From Fimbriimonadaceae bacterium (GTDB lineage: Bacteria > Armatimonadota > Fimbriimonadia > Fimbriimonadales > Fimbriimonadaceae): a stretch of 64,000 nt of DNA. The position numbers and the translations under genes are program-made. Below are positions 1 through 9,023 of the stretch, in pieces; within the stretch, counting starts at the first letter, position 1, and each line of letters starts with the position of its first letter. The notes below the pieces were generated by a model, which saw only the letters and a list, made by a program, of their open reading frames with translations, was not told the DNA's origin and searched no databases. The DNA is taken from positions 186,001 to 250,000 of the forward strand of contig JAHBTE010000001.1 in NCBI GenBank assembly GCA_019638675.1, in the 5' to 3' direction.

Positions 1-873
1 GTAGAGCTTGAAGGAATCACGGAAAAAATTGCTTACAAAGAATGGCAGTCGCTGATCGCTTCCATGCCTTCGGCAAAAACCGAAAGCGTCCCCGATGTAA
101 AAAAAGTTCCGGTAGGTTCGGATGAAGCACTGCGATATATGGTCTCTTTTCTCGTTGATGCAAATAACCCTTACTCGGTTGTTTCATCCCTTGGCAAAGC
201 GCGCGAAAATGCCCGTGCAGTTTCGGAAACCATTACTTCCGAAATCACCACGAACTTAAACGAATCGCACCGCCAGCTCAGCGCGGTTAAGCCATCAAGC
301 ATCAAAGACCCTGGCATTGCCCAGGATATAGCATCTAAAACCCACACTTCCATTCTCACCACTCTAGGAGCTGTTGAACACACTCTCACTCGGGGTGAAG
401 GTTGGAACTACATGAAAATCGGCGAAGCGTTAGAGAGAACTCAGCGAACTCTATTTGTTCTCAAAACACGTCTGCCAGGCCTTAAAGAATGGGAGAAAGA
501 TTCCGAAAACCCACTGTACTACGCTTCCTGGCGAAGTTTGCTTCGATCGCTCGCTTCACAAGAAAACTACAGACTTGAGCATGGCCCGAAGTTTGAACGA
601 GATCAGATTATTCGATTCCTGCTGTTTCATCCAGCAACTCCCAGGTCAGTCTTCTGCGGTGTACGCCGGATGGTTGGGTACCTCAACGGAATGTCCGATT
701 CTGGCCCTGCTTCTCAGGAGGCAAAAAGAAGGCTTGGAAAACTCGCCGCGCAGTTGGAGTTTGAGCAAGACGAAATCGTCGCTGAAGATGCAGTTATGCC
801 GTTTCTCGACCACGCCATGTCAGAACTTTATCAAGTTCATGAATCAGTTTCAAACCCCATGAGGCTCCGTTAA
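1..873 (+). CDS. Alpha-E domain protein (DUF403), 5' end outside window
   Basis: The reading frame is open from base 1, so the ATG at 64 is internal and the true start lies upstream of the window. The visible 290 residues are helix-rich. They carry features of the alpha-E (DUF403) family: a NPYSVVSSLGKARENAR segment, an EALERTQRTL helix and a LLFHPATPRSV stretch. In many bacteria such proteins are encoded beside a circularly permuted ATP-grasp protein and a transglutaminase-like protein, and their biochemical role is unclear. Here the next gene, 4 nt downstream on the same strand, is a transglutaminase-like protein, which matches that known pairing. The expected ATP-grasp partner should lie just upstream, outside the window (inference). 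Confidence 0.85.
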   Translation, partial: VELEGITEKIAYKEWQSLIASMPSAKTESVPDVKKVPVGSDEALRYMVSFLVDANNPYSVVSSLGKARENARAVSETITSEITTNLNESHRQLSAVKPSSIKDPGIAQDIASKTHTSILTTLGAVEHTLTRGEGWNYMKIGEALERTQRTLFVLKTRLPGLKEWEKDSENPLYYASWRSLLRSLASQENYRLEHGPKFERDQIIRFLLFHPATPRSVFCGVRRMVGYLNGMSDSGPASQEAKRRLGKLAAQLEFEQDEIVAEDAVMPFLDHAMSELYQVHESVSNPMRLR

Positions 874-877
874 AAGC

Positions 878-1843
878 ATGCACCTTGATATTGAACACGA
901 CATCACGTTCGACTACAACGATTTCATTAGTGAATCTTGGGTCGAACTGCGAATGGAACCTCAGACCAACATCCGGCAAACCGTAAACCTGTTTTATCTT
1001 GCGGTTGGACCAAGAACCAAGGTCTCTCGCTATCTCGATTGGACGGGCAACGCGGTTCGGCACTTCTCTATCGCTGAATATCACAAGGAAATCAAAGTGC
1101 GAGCAAGAACGATTGTTGAAACCAAACCGACTCGAGTTCCACTGGAGACTGTCAAGGAATCTACCGCCGCCAAAGAATCACTCGGCCCGATCCTCGATTA
1201 CCTTGAATTTGGAGGGCCAATTTCAAAATCCAAAGCGTTGCTCCAGTTTGATAAAGCGCTCAAATTGGACAAAAAGAAATCGCTTGGCGAGCAGGTGCGC
1301 CAGATCGGGAATTTTGTCCACGAGAAGATCAAATACCAAGCTAACGTTACAACTTACAACTCCACCATTGACGAAGCCCTTTCAAAAAAAGCCGGAGTCT
1401 GCCAAGACATGGGTCAAATCATGATCGGTTTGCTTAGGATGCACGGCATTCCCGCGAGATACGTTAATGGTTATCTCCATGTTCCGAAGCTGGCTTCTGG
1501 AGCAGCGGAAAGCCATGCGTGGATCGAATTTTTTACTCAAGAATTCGGCTGGGTCGGTTATGATCCTACGGGCAATGTCCAGCCAGGAGAAAACCACGTC
1601 GTCGTTGCAACTGGTCGGCATTACGATGAAGTTCCGCCCAATCGTGGTGTGTACCGGGGAACCGCTGGCGAAATCCTGACCGCCACCGTTCGCACAAAGG
1701 AAATCCCGGCGCCGGAATACAGTTCCTACCGCGAAGAAATCAAAGATATCGAACTCCCTGTTTACTCAGAAATTCCCGACCGACGAATTTCCGGCGTTCC
1801 CGAAGATCAAGTGGATCAATCGAGTCAGCAACAACAGCAGTAA
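878..1843 (+). CDS. Transglutaminase-like cysteine protease family protein
   Basis: A protein of 321 residues with an N-terminal beta domain typical of bacterial transglutaminase-like proteins (residues about 1-90) and a papain-like core. The catalytic triad is visible: Cys175 in GVCQDM, His213 in SHAWIEFF and Asp229 in YDPTGN. The tail after residue 305 is glutamine- and serine-rich. No signal peptide is seen, so the protein is probably cytosolic. It starts 4 nt after the alpha-E gene, which makes co-transcription and translational coupling likely. The family is often annotated as a protease or amidase, but the substrate is unknown. The ATG at 878 gives a complete N-terminal domain, so I am confident of the start. 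Confidence 0.9.
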   Translation: MHLDIEHDITFDYNDFISESWVELRMEPQTNIRQTVNLFYLAVGPRTKVSRYLDWTGNAVRHFSIAEYHKEIKVRARTIVETKPTRVPLETVKESTAAKESLGPILDYLEFGGPISKSKALLQFDKALKLDKKKSLGEQVRQIGNFVHEKIKYQANVTTYNSTIDEALSKKAGVCQDMGQIMIGLLRMHGIPARYVNGYLHVPKLASGAAESHAWIEFFTQEFGWVGYDPTGNVQPGENHVVVATGRHYDEVPPNRGVYRGTAGEILTATVRTKEIPAPEYSSYREEIKDIELPVYSEIPDRRISGVPEDQVDQSSQQQQQ

Positions 1844-1945
1844 AAATCAGGCTTTGTCCTATCGCAAAAATTTGATGACACGTAGTTCCTGTTAACGCGT
1901 CCGAAGTCTCAAGAGTGCATTCATTTGCGCTCATTGGGGGCAGAA

Positions 1946-3391
1946 ATGAGTACAGAACTTTCACGGGCGATTCAATCGCTCAGTATCGATTTTCTCCGTT
2001 TATTGATTCAATTCGCGGTTCCGCTTTCGATAGTTGGTGGCTTGGTCGGACTCGGCTTAGTTTGGGCATCGACAACAAACCCCGAACGCACTCAGCAGAT
2101 TCTTGAGCGTTGGAAGCCGATCGCTTTCAAAGGAGCAATGCTCCTCGGCATCATCTTGCTGATCGTCACAACCACGCGAATTGTTGGCACAGTGAGCGCG
2201 ATCTCAAATGCCCGCATCCGGGCAAAACTCTCGGAAACAAGTAGTGCTCGAACGGCGCAGGATATTGGCCCGGTCTACCAATCCGGCCCGTCGGTTTCTT
2301 ACCGCGAAGAAAAGTCTTACACCCGAACATTGCGTCTTCCAAACGATATTTTTGAGCAGATAGGTCAATATGGTGCTTCAGTTCTTGCCCCGTACCTCGG
2401 TGACCCTGGTGCCGAAAACGTAACTGAACTCAAGGACGTTTTTTCACGCAGTGGCAGTGAGTTGTTCGTCACTCGAACAGTGACACGGCTTGATGAAGTT
2501 CTGGTTCCAGTAGAGAAAGCTAGGGTACAGATCACAGCCGACCGGTTAGCAGGTTCCCAACTTGCATCACGAGCCTATGAATTTAAGTTCGATGGTCAAT
2601 ACGCTTTTGAAAACACTCTATCCGAGCCCAAAATAATGCGCTTTGTATTCCCCCAACCCTATCAAAGAGGGGCACTTTCGAACTTCAGCCTCAAAGTTGG
2701 TGGAACCACCGTTACTGAGCCAAACGAAAACGGATGGCTCGTTTGGGAAGGAGAAGTACCGCCAAATCAAACGTTGACTGCTACCGTGAGTTACGTGACT
2801 CAAGGTTCACGCAACGTTGACTACAACTTCGCCAGCGACCGCCGGACGATAAAAGATTTTGAACTCGATTTCAAATCCAATATGCCGCTTAAAGTTACTG
2901 ATGGAGCTTCGATTCCTTACAAAACGAATGGCAACGTCCGCAGTTGGCATTTGGAAAACGTGCTGACTGCCTCTAATCTCGGAATCTCCTTTTTTGCAAC
3001 CGATGGCTCAGGATACGTTCTCTCGAAAATCCTTGGTTTTGCACCTATTGCCCTCGTGTTGATGGCAATCGGATTACTCATACAGCGGGTGAAGGAACTT
3101 GATATTGCCCTTGCTGTCGCTACGGTTGGCGCACAGTACTTCACGATTGCTGCTCTCGCTCCGTACGTTGAGGTGCTTTGGGCAACTGTTATCGGGGTTG
3201 CATTAACCTTGTTATTGCTCGGATTCCGCCTAAAACAGCAGGTTGTGCCAACTGCGTTGTTGGTTGCCATCTTGCCGGTCGCATTTCTCACGAAAGTCCA
3301 TGCTGGTTTGGCCGTTTCAATCATAGCCATCATCGGGCTAGCATGGCTTGTAGCGAGGGCATCGCAATCAAAAAAAACAGAAGGTAACTGA
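1946..3391 (+). CDS. Membrane protein of unknown function, 7 or so TM helices with a large extracytoplasmic domain
   Basis: I chose the ATG at 1946 because it follows the purine-rich GGGGGCAG; an in-frame TTG at 1925 would add seven residues. The protein has about 481 residues. Two hydrophobic helices lie near the N-terminus (about residues 14-36 and 51-70). A roughly 280-residue soluble, beta-rich region follows, with no recognisable motif. The last 110 residues hold four to five more hydrophobic helices, for example GLLIQR-flanked and ALTLLLLGF segments. The soluble part probably faces the periplasm. The gene lies about 100 bp downstream of the transglutaminase gene on the same strand and may belong to the same unit. 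I do not recognise the family. Confidence 0.75.
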   Translation: MSTELSRAIQSLSIDFLRLLIQFAVPLSIVGGLVGLGLVWASTTNPERTQQILERWKPIAFKGAMLLGIILLIVTTTRIVGTVSAISNARIRAKLSETSSARTAQDIGPVYQSGPSVSYREEKSYTRTLRLPNDIFEQIGQYGASVLAPYLGDPGAENVTELKDVFSRSGSELFVTRTVTRLDEVLVPVEKARVQITADRLAGSQLASRAYEFKFDGQYAFENTLSEPKIMRFVFPQPYQRGALSNFSLKVGGTTVTEPNENGWLVWEGEVPPNQTLTATVSYVTQGSRNVDYNFASDRRTIKDFELDFKSNMPLKVTDGASIPYKTNGNVRSWHLENVLTASNLGISFFATDGSGYVLSKILGFAPIALVLMAIGLLIQRVKELDIALAVATVGAQYFTIAALAPYVEVLWATVIGVALTLLLLGFRLKQQVVPTALLVAILPVAFLTKVHAGLAVSIIAIIGLAWLVARASQSKKTEGN

Positions 3392-3399
3392 ATAATAAA

Positions 3400-3488
3400 T
3401 GGCGGACAGGGTGGGATTCGAACCCACGGAGGCTTGCACCTCACCGCATTTCGAGTGCGGCGCACTAGACCAACTATGCGACCTGTCC
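3400..3488 (-). tRNA. tRNA-Ser (anticodon CGA), CCA encoded
   Basis: On the minus strand the acceptor stem GGACAGG pairs with CCTGTCC. It is followed by discriminator G and an encoded CCA. The anticodon arm is CCGCA-CTCGAAA-TGCGG, which puts CGA at positions 34-36, so the tRNA reads UCG codons. A long variable arm (around TGAGGTGCAAGCCTCC) is present, as expected for a class II serine tRNA, and the T arm contains GGTTCGAATCC. The body is 86 nt plus CCA. A TAGAAT sequence about 28 nt upstream on the minus strand is a possible -10 element. Confidence 0.95.
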
Positions 3489-3544
3489 GCTTGCCTAACG
3501 GAATGGCAATTCTATCCCAAATATCCGGCCCAAACCCGGACCTC

Positions 3545-5551
3545 TTAGAGTCTTTGCCTGAGTTCTTCAAAAGCAAGTGGCTTTGACCAATTCCCATACG
3601 TACGGATTGCATAAGAGTCTTTTTCGAGCGAATACCTAGGAACGAATTGGTAGCTAGGGAATTGAGATTCTAATTGTTGCCAATCAGCTCCTGGCGGAAC
3701 GCCTATTTGTACGCCTTTTTCAACAAACTGAATCGCGCGGGCCATTGCTCCGGCTCTAATCGGAACTTGGTCAATCACCCACCCACTTCGGTTCACGGCA
3801 ACATCAATCGCCGATCGAACTGCATTTGTTTCAGAGCTTGCACCTAGCCAGGTGGAGTAACAGTTGCCAATTCGAATTAATTCGCCAACCGCGGAGGCTC
3901 CTAATAGGTCCAGAACTTCCGGGCCGAAAACCCGGTTCCACTCGGGCGGTAACTCTTCTCTCCGACCAGCAGTGATCCCGCCTTGTTCATCGGTAAACAG
4001 ATATATCCCGCGGTTTAATACTGCCAACCCATCCCGCCCAATGCTTTCATCTTCAGCCAGCAACATCATCTCCCAAGCTGCTGCGGCGTATTGCAAGTAG
4101 CATGAAAAGCCAGCTGGTTCAGTTGATTGACTTCCTGGCCAAGCGATGACATCGTTGATTCCGCTACGCATTCTCTGTTTTAAGAGTTCGAACGCTTCCG
4201 TGCACTGAGCTTTGAGCGTGTCGTCATTCAACAATCGGGCAGTTCGGCAAAGGCTGGCAATTGCCGTTGCCTGACTCTCGTAACTCACTAAATTTCCCTT
4301 ATACTCTTCCGGAAATGCAACAGCCTCCCTGAGTTTCTCAAGAACCGTTTGGTAAGCCGCATATTTGCTCGCTACTTCAGCGCGTTTTGTAAAAAATGGA
4401 ATTGCTTGCGGATTTTTAGCGACATCCAGCCCAAGATCGTTTACAGCTAGTTCCTGCTCTCGCGGATTGAGCAAACCGCGAATTCTTCTCGGCGAAAACG
4501 AATGTCTTGGTGATCTCCTTGCATCTTTCCATTTTGCAAAGTCATTTGTACTCGAATTAGCGTCGGCAAAACGGACAAGCATATATTCAAATTGCCGTCG
4601 TGCTTCCTGCTCAAAAATTGGGCTTCCCGACATGACTGCTACTCTTGTTAATACTGACAACATTCCGGCATTGCTTTGCGCAGTTTTGGCAAATACAATC
4701 GAATGTTCATAGTTCGCACTCCAGCGTTCAAAATATCCTCCCCAAAGAGCATCATTTACGGGGTGTTTGGATAACTTTATTAGGGACTCTACAGCTAGCT
4801 CGACCCTTCCTTGGTCAAGCAGAACTTCGTACTCAATTGGTAGTAGTTCAGATTCGGTACGGCTTTTAAACCCACCAAAATCCTGATCCAAGTAGACCAA
4901 GAGCCGGTTCGCATACTCGCTTGCTGAGCCTGGCTCTGATGCGAGCCCACCACTCAACTGAAAGGCTTCTTTTACGGCTTCTTCGTGAAGTGGAGTTGGA
5001 TTCGGATCAGCATATTGGTTTAAGGTACGTCTGAGGAATACCAAAAAGCCTGAATCGCTCATTTCACTAAGCTCACCTATGCTGGGTGCTGCAATCAAGC
5101 GACCCTCAGGCGCAAATATGTACAGCGCAAAATTTGCAGAGTCACCGCGCTCATTCCGCAAAAGTTGAAGCGGGCCAGAACGCCATTTGGGTTGCATTAA
5201 TGAGTCGGCTCGAACACATACGAATTCGCGGTTCATTAATTCAGCTACTTCTGGTGTATTTGCAAGATCGTCAAATTTGGGTCTCATTTCCCCCCAAACT
5301 GTTCCCGCATAAATCAGGATTGGTCGATCACGGCGACGCGCCAATGCAACCGTTTCAGGTGACCACTTTTTCCACTCAACCGGCTGGAATCGTGCGATCC
5401 GCATAAAATCCGATGGGGATTCGGCAAGTTCTGCGTTCGCTTCCTCATCAATAAACGGGCGGAGCAAATACGCAAGTGCTGCGAGCACCACAAAAAACAC
5501 TACTACAAAAGCAGTAGCCGAGTAGCTCCCGCGGCGACCCCAAACGGACAT
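3545..5551 (-). CDS. Membrane-anchored DUF255/YyaL-like protein with degenerate thioredoxin domain
   Basis: A protein of 668 residues with one N-terminal membrane anchor (about residues 12-31) and the rest probably extracytoplasmic. Residues about 50-170 align with the thioredoxin-like DUF255 domain: PVEWKKWS, then ALARRRDRPILIYAG, then AELMNREFVCVRAD. In normal members the position after PILIYAG carries CHWCH; here it reads TVWGEM, so the redox cysteines are absent. The C-terminal 450 residues look like the alpha-helical toroid that follows the thioredoxin domain in YyaL/SPATA20 relatives. The start codon at 5551 is preceded by CATAAT eight bases upstream, consistent with a leaderless transcript. 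The function is unknown; the loss of cysteines argues against a disulfide role. Confidence 0.75.
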   Translation of the reverse strand: MSVWGRRGSYSATAFVVVFFVVLAALAYLLRPFIDEEANAELAESPSDFMRIARFQPVEWKKWSPETVALARRRDRPILIYAGTVWGEMRPKFDDLANTPEVAELMNREFVCVRADSLMQPKWRSGPLQLLRNERGDSANFALYIFAPEGRLIAAPSIGELSEMSDSGFLVFLRRTLNQYADPNPTPLHEEAVKEAFQLSGGLASEPGSASEYANRLLVYLDQDFGGFKSRTESELLPIEYEVLLDQGRVELAVESLIKLSKHPVNDALWGGYFERWSANYEHSIVFAKTAQSNAGMLSVLTRVAVMSGSPIFEQEARRQFEYMLVRFADANSSTNDFAKWKDARRSPRHSFSPRRIRGLLNPREQELAVNDLGLDVAKNPQAIPFFTKRAEVASKYAAYQTVLEKLREAVAFPEEYKGNLVSYESQATAIASLCRTARLLNDDTLKAQCTEAFELLKQRMRSGINDVIAWPGSQSTEPAGFSCYLQYAAAAWEMMLLAEDESIGRDGLAVLNRGIYLFTDEQGGITAGRREELPPEWNRVFGPEVLDLLGASAVGELIRIGNCYSTWLGASSETNAVRSAIDVAVNRSGWVIDQVPIRAGAMARAIQFVEKGVQIGVPPGADWQQLESQFPSYQFVPRYSLEKDSYAIRTYGNWSKPLAFEELRQRL

Positions 5552-5559
5552 ATAAATTC

Positions 5560-5579
5560 ATTATGGCTAAGGCTATAAT
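5560..5579. promoter_or_regulatory. Back-to-back -10 elements between the DUF255-like gene and gatC
   Basis: Only 35 bp separate the divergent start codons at 5551 (minus) and 5587 (plus). On the plus strand TATAAT occupies 5574-5579, seven bases before the gatC ATG at 5587. On the minus strand CATAAT occupies 5565-5560, eight bases before the ATG at 5551. Neither gene has a Shine-Dalgarno in the gap. The spacing from -10 hexamer to start codon leaves essentially no 5' leader, so both messages are probably leaderless (inference). Confidence 0.6.
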
Positions 5580-5586
5580 GAACCTA

Positions 5587-5877
5587 ATGTCGATTTCGTT
5601 GGATGAAGTGCGCCATGTCGCCAAATTAGCCCGCTTAGAACTCTCTGAATCAGAACTCATGTCGTTTCAGGGCAAGCTAAACGCGCTATTGGGGCACTTT
5701 GAAGATATCCAATCAGTTGACGTCACTGGTCGGTTGCCAAAACCTCACGCAGTGGCTATGCAAAATGTTTTTGGTCAAGATATTCCCATTCAGCCAATGA
5801 GCCGAGATGCCGCACTTGCTAATTCCGCGGATACAAAAGCCGGGTTGTTTATTGTTCCCACGATCATTGAGGAATAA
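5587..5877 (+). CDS. gatC: Aspartyl/glutamyl-tRNA(Asn/Gln) amidotransferase subunit C
   Basis: A small helical subunit of the GatCAB complex, which converts misacylated Glu-tRNA(Gln) and/or Asp-tRNA(Asn) to the correct amidated form. From the ATG at 5587 the product has 96 residues, normal for GatC. It begins with the typical DEVRHVAKLARLELSE segment and has the extended C-terminal half (RDAALANSADTKAGLFIVP) that wraps around GatA. The earlier ATG at 5563 lies upstream of the TATAAT box at 5574-5579 and is therefore unlikely to be used. gatA follows 6 nt downstream. gatB is not in the window. Confidence 0.93.
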   Translation: MSISLDEVRHVAKLARLELSESELMSFQGKLNALLGHFEDIQSVDVTGRLPKPHAVAMQNVFGQDIPIQPMSRDAALANSADTKAGLFIVPTIIEE

Positions 5878-5883
5878 GCGCAG

Positions 5884-7332
5884 ATGCTCCACCAACTGAC
5901 AGCATCTGAACTCTCAGAGAAACTGCACGCCAAAGAAGTCTCTGCCCGCGAAGTCACGCAAGCGTTTTTAGATCGGATTGCCACAGAAGATCAGCACTAC
6001 AACGCATTCTTGACGGTCGATGCGGATTACGCCTTGGCGCAAGCTGATGCCGCTCAATCTCAACTTGATTCTGGAACTGCAGGCGCACTCACCGGAATCC
6101 CAGTGGCTCTTAAAGACAACATGTCTACCACCGGAGTGCGGACTACATGTGCAAGCAAGATTCTAGATAACTACGTGCCCCCTTATGATGCCACGGTTGT
6201 AACAAAGGTTAAGGAAGCTGGCGCAACCATCGTCGGAAAAACAAACCTGGACGAGTTCGCTATGGGCACGACCAACGAGAACAGTGCCTATGGAGCCGTT
6301 CATAACCCTTGGGATACGGAACGGGCACCAGGCGGAAGCTCTGGCGGATCAGCAGTTGCCGTTTCAGCAGAGCTATCAGCATTGAGCCTTGGTTCTGATA
6401 CTGGTGGCTCAATTCGCTTTCCCGCTTCACTCTGCGGCATTGTCGGTTTCAAACCCACTTATGGTCGGGTTTCACGTTATGGGCTAGTGGCGTTTGCATC
6501 TAGTCTGGATCAAATTGGACCATTTGGTAAGTCGGTAGAAGATGCGGCTTTGCTCGCGCATGTGATTTCGGGATACGATAACCTCGACAGCACTTCGCTT
6601 AAGAATTCACAAATCCAAATCAATGATCTCAAGTCTGGTTCTCTCAAAGGATTAAGAATCGGTATTCCAGAAGAATTATTCGGGGATGAGATTGATCCTC
6701 AGGTTAAGGAAGTTTTTGAACTCAGTCTTGACCAATTGGTTAAAGAAGGGGCCATTGTCAAGCATCTTTCACTTCCGAGCATTCGCTACGGAGTCACCAC
6801 TTATTACCTAATCGCACCTTCCGAAGCCAGTTCCAACCTCGCCCGGTTTGATGGAGTTCGGTTCGGTCCACGTATAGAATCAACCGGACACGTCGAATCT
6901 TTCTGCGCGACCAGAGGGCAACTCTTCGGCGACGAAGTGAAACTCAGAATCATGGTGGGAACGTATGCCTTGAGTGCAGGCTACTACGACGCTTACTACC
7001 ACCGGGCACAGCAAGTGCGAGGAATGATGACCGAGGAATTTGAAAACGCTTACAAAGACCTCGATTTCATTATCTCTCCTACCAGCCCCATTGTTGCTCC
7101 GCCGCTGGGAGGGATTACTGACCAAATGGCGTTGAAGGCTTTGGATCTCTGCACGATTCCCGCAAACATGGGAGGCTTCCCGAGCATCAGCATCCCCTGT
7201 GGGCTAGCTTACGATCTCCCGGTTGGATTCCAGCTCACTGGGCCGATCATGAGCGACGAACGGCTTTTGCAGGCATCGTACGCAATTGAGCAAGCATTTG
7301 GCCGGGAATATCGAAGGCCGCCAATTCTTTAG
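5884..7332 (+). CDS. gatA: Aspartyl/glutamyl-tRNA(Asn/Gln) amidotransferase subunit A
   Basis: The glutaminase subunit of GatCAB, 482 residues, full length. The amidase-signature catalytic triad is intact: Lys77 in VALKDN, Ser152 in the glycine-serine loop PGGSSGGS, and Ser176 in TGGSIRFP. The spacing (75 and 24 residues) equals that of characterised GatA proteins. The enzyme releases ammonia from glutamine and channels it to GatB. It lies directly behind gatC and is co-transcribed with it. The downstream gene follows after 9 nt, so the operon continues into an unknown membrane protein and ispE. Confidence 0.96.
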   Translation: MLHQLTASELSEKLHAKEVSAREVTQAFLDRIATEDQHYNAFLTVDADYALAQADAAQSQLDSGTAGALTGIPVALKDNMSTTGVRTTCASKILDNYVPPYDATVVTKVKEAGATIVGKTNLDEFAMGTTNENSAYGAVHNPWDTERAPGGSSGGSAVAVSAELSALSLGSDTGGSIRFPASLCGIVGFKPTYGRVSRYGLVAFASSLDQIGPFGKSVEDAALLAHVISGYDNLDSTSLKNSQIQINDLKSGSLKGLRIGIPEELFGDEIDPQVKEVFELSLDQLVKEGAIVKHLSLPSIRYGVTTYYLIAPSEASSNLARFDGVRFGPRIESTGHVESFCATRGQLFGDEVKLRIMVGTYALSAGYYDAYYHRAQQVRGMMTEEFENAYKDLDFIISPTSPIVAPPLGGITDQMALKALDLCTIPANMGGFPSISIPCGLAYDLPVGFQLTGPIMSDERLLQASYAIEQAFGREYRRPPIL

Positions 7333-7341
7333 AGGCAATTT

Positions 7342-8193
7342 ATGGATGAAATCCGCAAACGTGACTGGGAAGTTTTCTTCGGCGAACTCTTCAGCCTCCG
7401 TACTGCGTTTGGTGCTGCCCTCGTTGTATTTATCACATGGCTTTGCGCCAATTCCCCTTGGCCAGATATGAGATTTTGGGCTATTCCCGTTGGCGGAGTT
7501 TTTTTAGGAATCTCCGTTTTTGCGTGTTTTAAAAGATCAATTCAAAAGCGTTTTCGATTTCAGCGATTCAGCTACATCTGGAAAGAAGCAGTTAATCGGC
7601 AAGAACGTCTGACGGAATCTCTAAAGCGACTCAAACGAAAAAACCAAACCGACCTCAGCGATTTGGAGGCAAACATCCGCCAAGTCCTTCCCGACATTTA
7701 CCGAGCACTCCGCAGAGCAGATTTGGTACTCCATGAAATTCAAACTAGCGAGTCGCTGGTCGGCCCTCAGCCACTCGTTCAACAACGTACAGTAAGCGAC
7801 CTACAAGCGCAAGAGCTTTACAAAGTGGCAGATCGTAACGTGGCAGAATATTCTCAGTTCTACAAACAAGCCATTGCCGGAGTGGAACGAGCCGAGGCTC
7901 AGGGGATCGTATTTTCAACCACGCTCGATACTCTTCGGATTCGCTTACTCAACTATATGCTCGCGGGCAAACCACCAGAAGAAGAAACTCGGGAATTCCT
8001 GAACATTGTCGCGGAGGCCAAAATGCAATTCTCGGCCATAGACCGAGCCTTGGAAGAAATAGAGCAAATGCCTTTCCCGGAAACAGTAACGATCCTGAAA
8101 GGTGATGACAAGCTTCTCCGCGAGCAACTCAGCGAAACACCGCCGCCCTTCACCGGCGAATTGCCTCAAGATCAATCGGAGAAATCAGATTGA
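7342..8193 (+). CDS. Unknown protein with two N-terminal TM helices and a coiled-coil cytoplasmic domain
   Basis: A product of 283 residues. Two hydrophobic segments (about 22-38 and 46-66) form a membrane hairpin. A basic stretch (KRSIQKRFRFQRF) follows, then a long, mostly helical, charged region (about 85-250) likely to form coiled coil. The C-terminus is proline-rich and acidic. An AGAGGCAATTT sequence before the ATG acts as a ribosome binding site. The stop codon overlaps the ispE TTG start (TTGA), so the two are translationally coupled. The architecture recalls 5-bromo-4-chloroindolyl-phosphate-type or phage-shock-like membrane helical proteins, but no motif fixes a family. Confidence 0.75.
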   Translation: MDEIRKRDWEVFFGELFSLRTAFGAALVVFITWLCANSPWPDMRFWAIPVGGVFLGISVFACFKRSIQKRFRFQRFSYIWKEAVNRQERLTESLKRLKRKNQTDLSDLEANIRQVLPDIYRALRRADLVLHEIQTSESLVGPQPLVQQRTVSDLQAQELYKVADRNVAEYSQFYKQAIAGVERAEAQGIVFSTTLDTLRIRLLNYMLAGKPPEEETREFLNIVAEAKMQFSAIDRALEEIEQMPFPETVTILKGDDKLLREQLSETPPPFTGELPQDQSEKSD

Positions 8194-9023
8194 TTTGCCG
8201 AACAATCTGCCCAGCAAAGATAAATTCCTTCCTCGCGGTTGATCCACCTGATCACAGCGGATACCATCCGATTCGATCTATTTTCCGGGCGATTTCGCTC
8301 GCTGATGAGTTATCGATCCAAGATTCGCATTCAGGCAAAGATGAGATTATCTGCAACTGGGGCGACCTCCCGGCAAACAACACTCTGACAAAAACATTGC
8401 GATTTTTGCGAGAACTGCTTCCCATAGCACCTCTGAGAATTGAACTAACCAAAAATATTCCGAGCGAAGCTGGGTTGGGGGGAGGCTCATCAGATGCGGC
8501 TGGTTTGTTACGGGCACTAGGAACTGTCGCGCCGCATATCGTGACCGAGCAGTACCGGCGAGAGGTTGCATTCGCGGTCGGGGCAGACGTCACTTTCTTT
8601 CTAACAGGCGGCACCGCGAAAGCTGAGGGGTACGGTCAATTCATCGAGTCTCTTGCAGATTCGGACATATGGCACTTGTTGCTAGTAAAGCCAGAAGAAG
8701 GAATCTCAACGCCACAAGCATACAAAGAACTCGACTCAACGGATCGACCCCGCAAGGAATTTCCTATGGAACTCGGAGAGCTATATAACGACTTCGAGCG
8801 GGTCGCTCCTTGTATTTGCGGCGAGATATCCGAACGACTGCAAGTCCACGGAGCTAAAGGAGCTTTGTTATCCGGTTCTGGATCGGCGGTTTTTGGAGTT
8901 TTTGAAACCGAGGCTCTTGCCCAACAGGCAGAGAAACACATAAAATCAGAAAAGTTGGGCGCAACTTACGTAGCCCGAACACTCACACGGGAGGAATCAT
9001 TAGCCACGACATTATCATCCTAG
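8190..9023 (+). CDS. ispE: 4-diphosphocytidyl-2-C-methyl-D-erythritol kinase
   Basis: IspE phosphorylates CDP-methylerythritol in the non-mevalonate isoprenoid pathway. The 277-residue product opens with the family hallmark CPAKINSFLAV and carries the GHMP-kinase ATP loop PSEAGLGGGSSDAAGLL near residues 90-106. The C-terminal GHMP motif is GALLSGSGSAVFG. The start is a TTG at 8190 overlapping the previous stop. No ATG lies in a sensible place, and the conserved PAKIN segment begins only eight residues in. dxs, the first enzyme of the same pathway, is at 28025-29947 but is not co-transcribed with it. Confidence 0.95.
   Translation: MICRTICPAKINSFLAVDPPDHSGYHPIRSIFRAISLADELSIQDSHSGKDEIICNWGDLPANNTLTKTLRFLRELLPIAPLRIELTKNIPSEAGLGGGSSDAAGLLRALGTVAPHIVTEQYRREVAFAVGADVTFFLTGGTAKAEGYGQFIESLADSDIWHLLLVKPEEGISTPQAYKELDSTDRPRKEFPMELGELYNDFERVAPCICGEISERLQVHGAKGALLSGSGSAVFGVFETEALAQQAEKHIKSEKLGATYVARTLTREESLATTLSS

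Noticed and set aside
2917-3612. 231-residue minus-strand ORF spanning the tRNA-Ser gene
   Set aside because: It runs antisense to the 1946 membrane protein and straight through the tRNA; a shadow frame.
8252-8614. 120-residue minus-strand ORF inside ispE
   Set aside because: Antisense shadow of ispE, low-complexity Ser/Arg/Pro composition with no motif.
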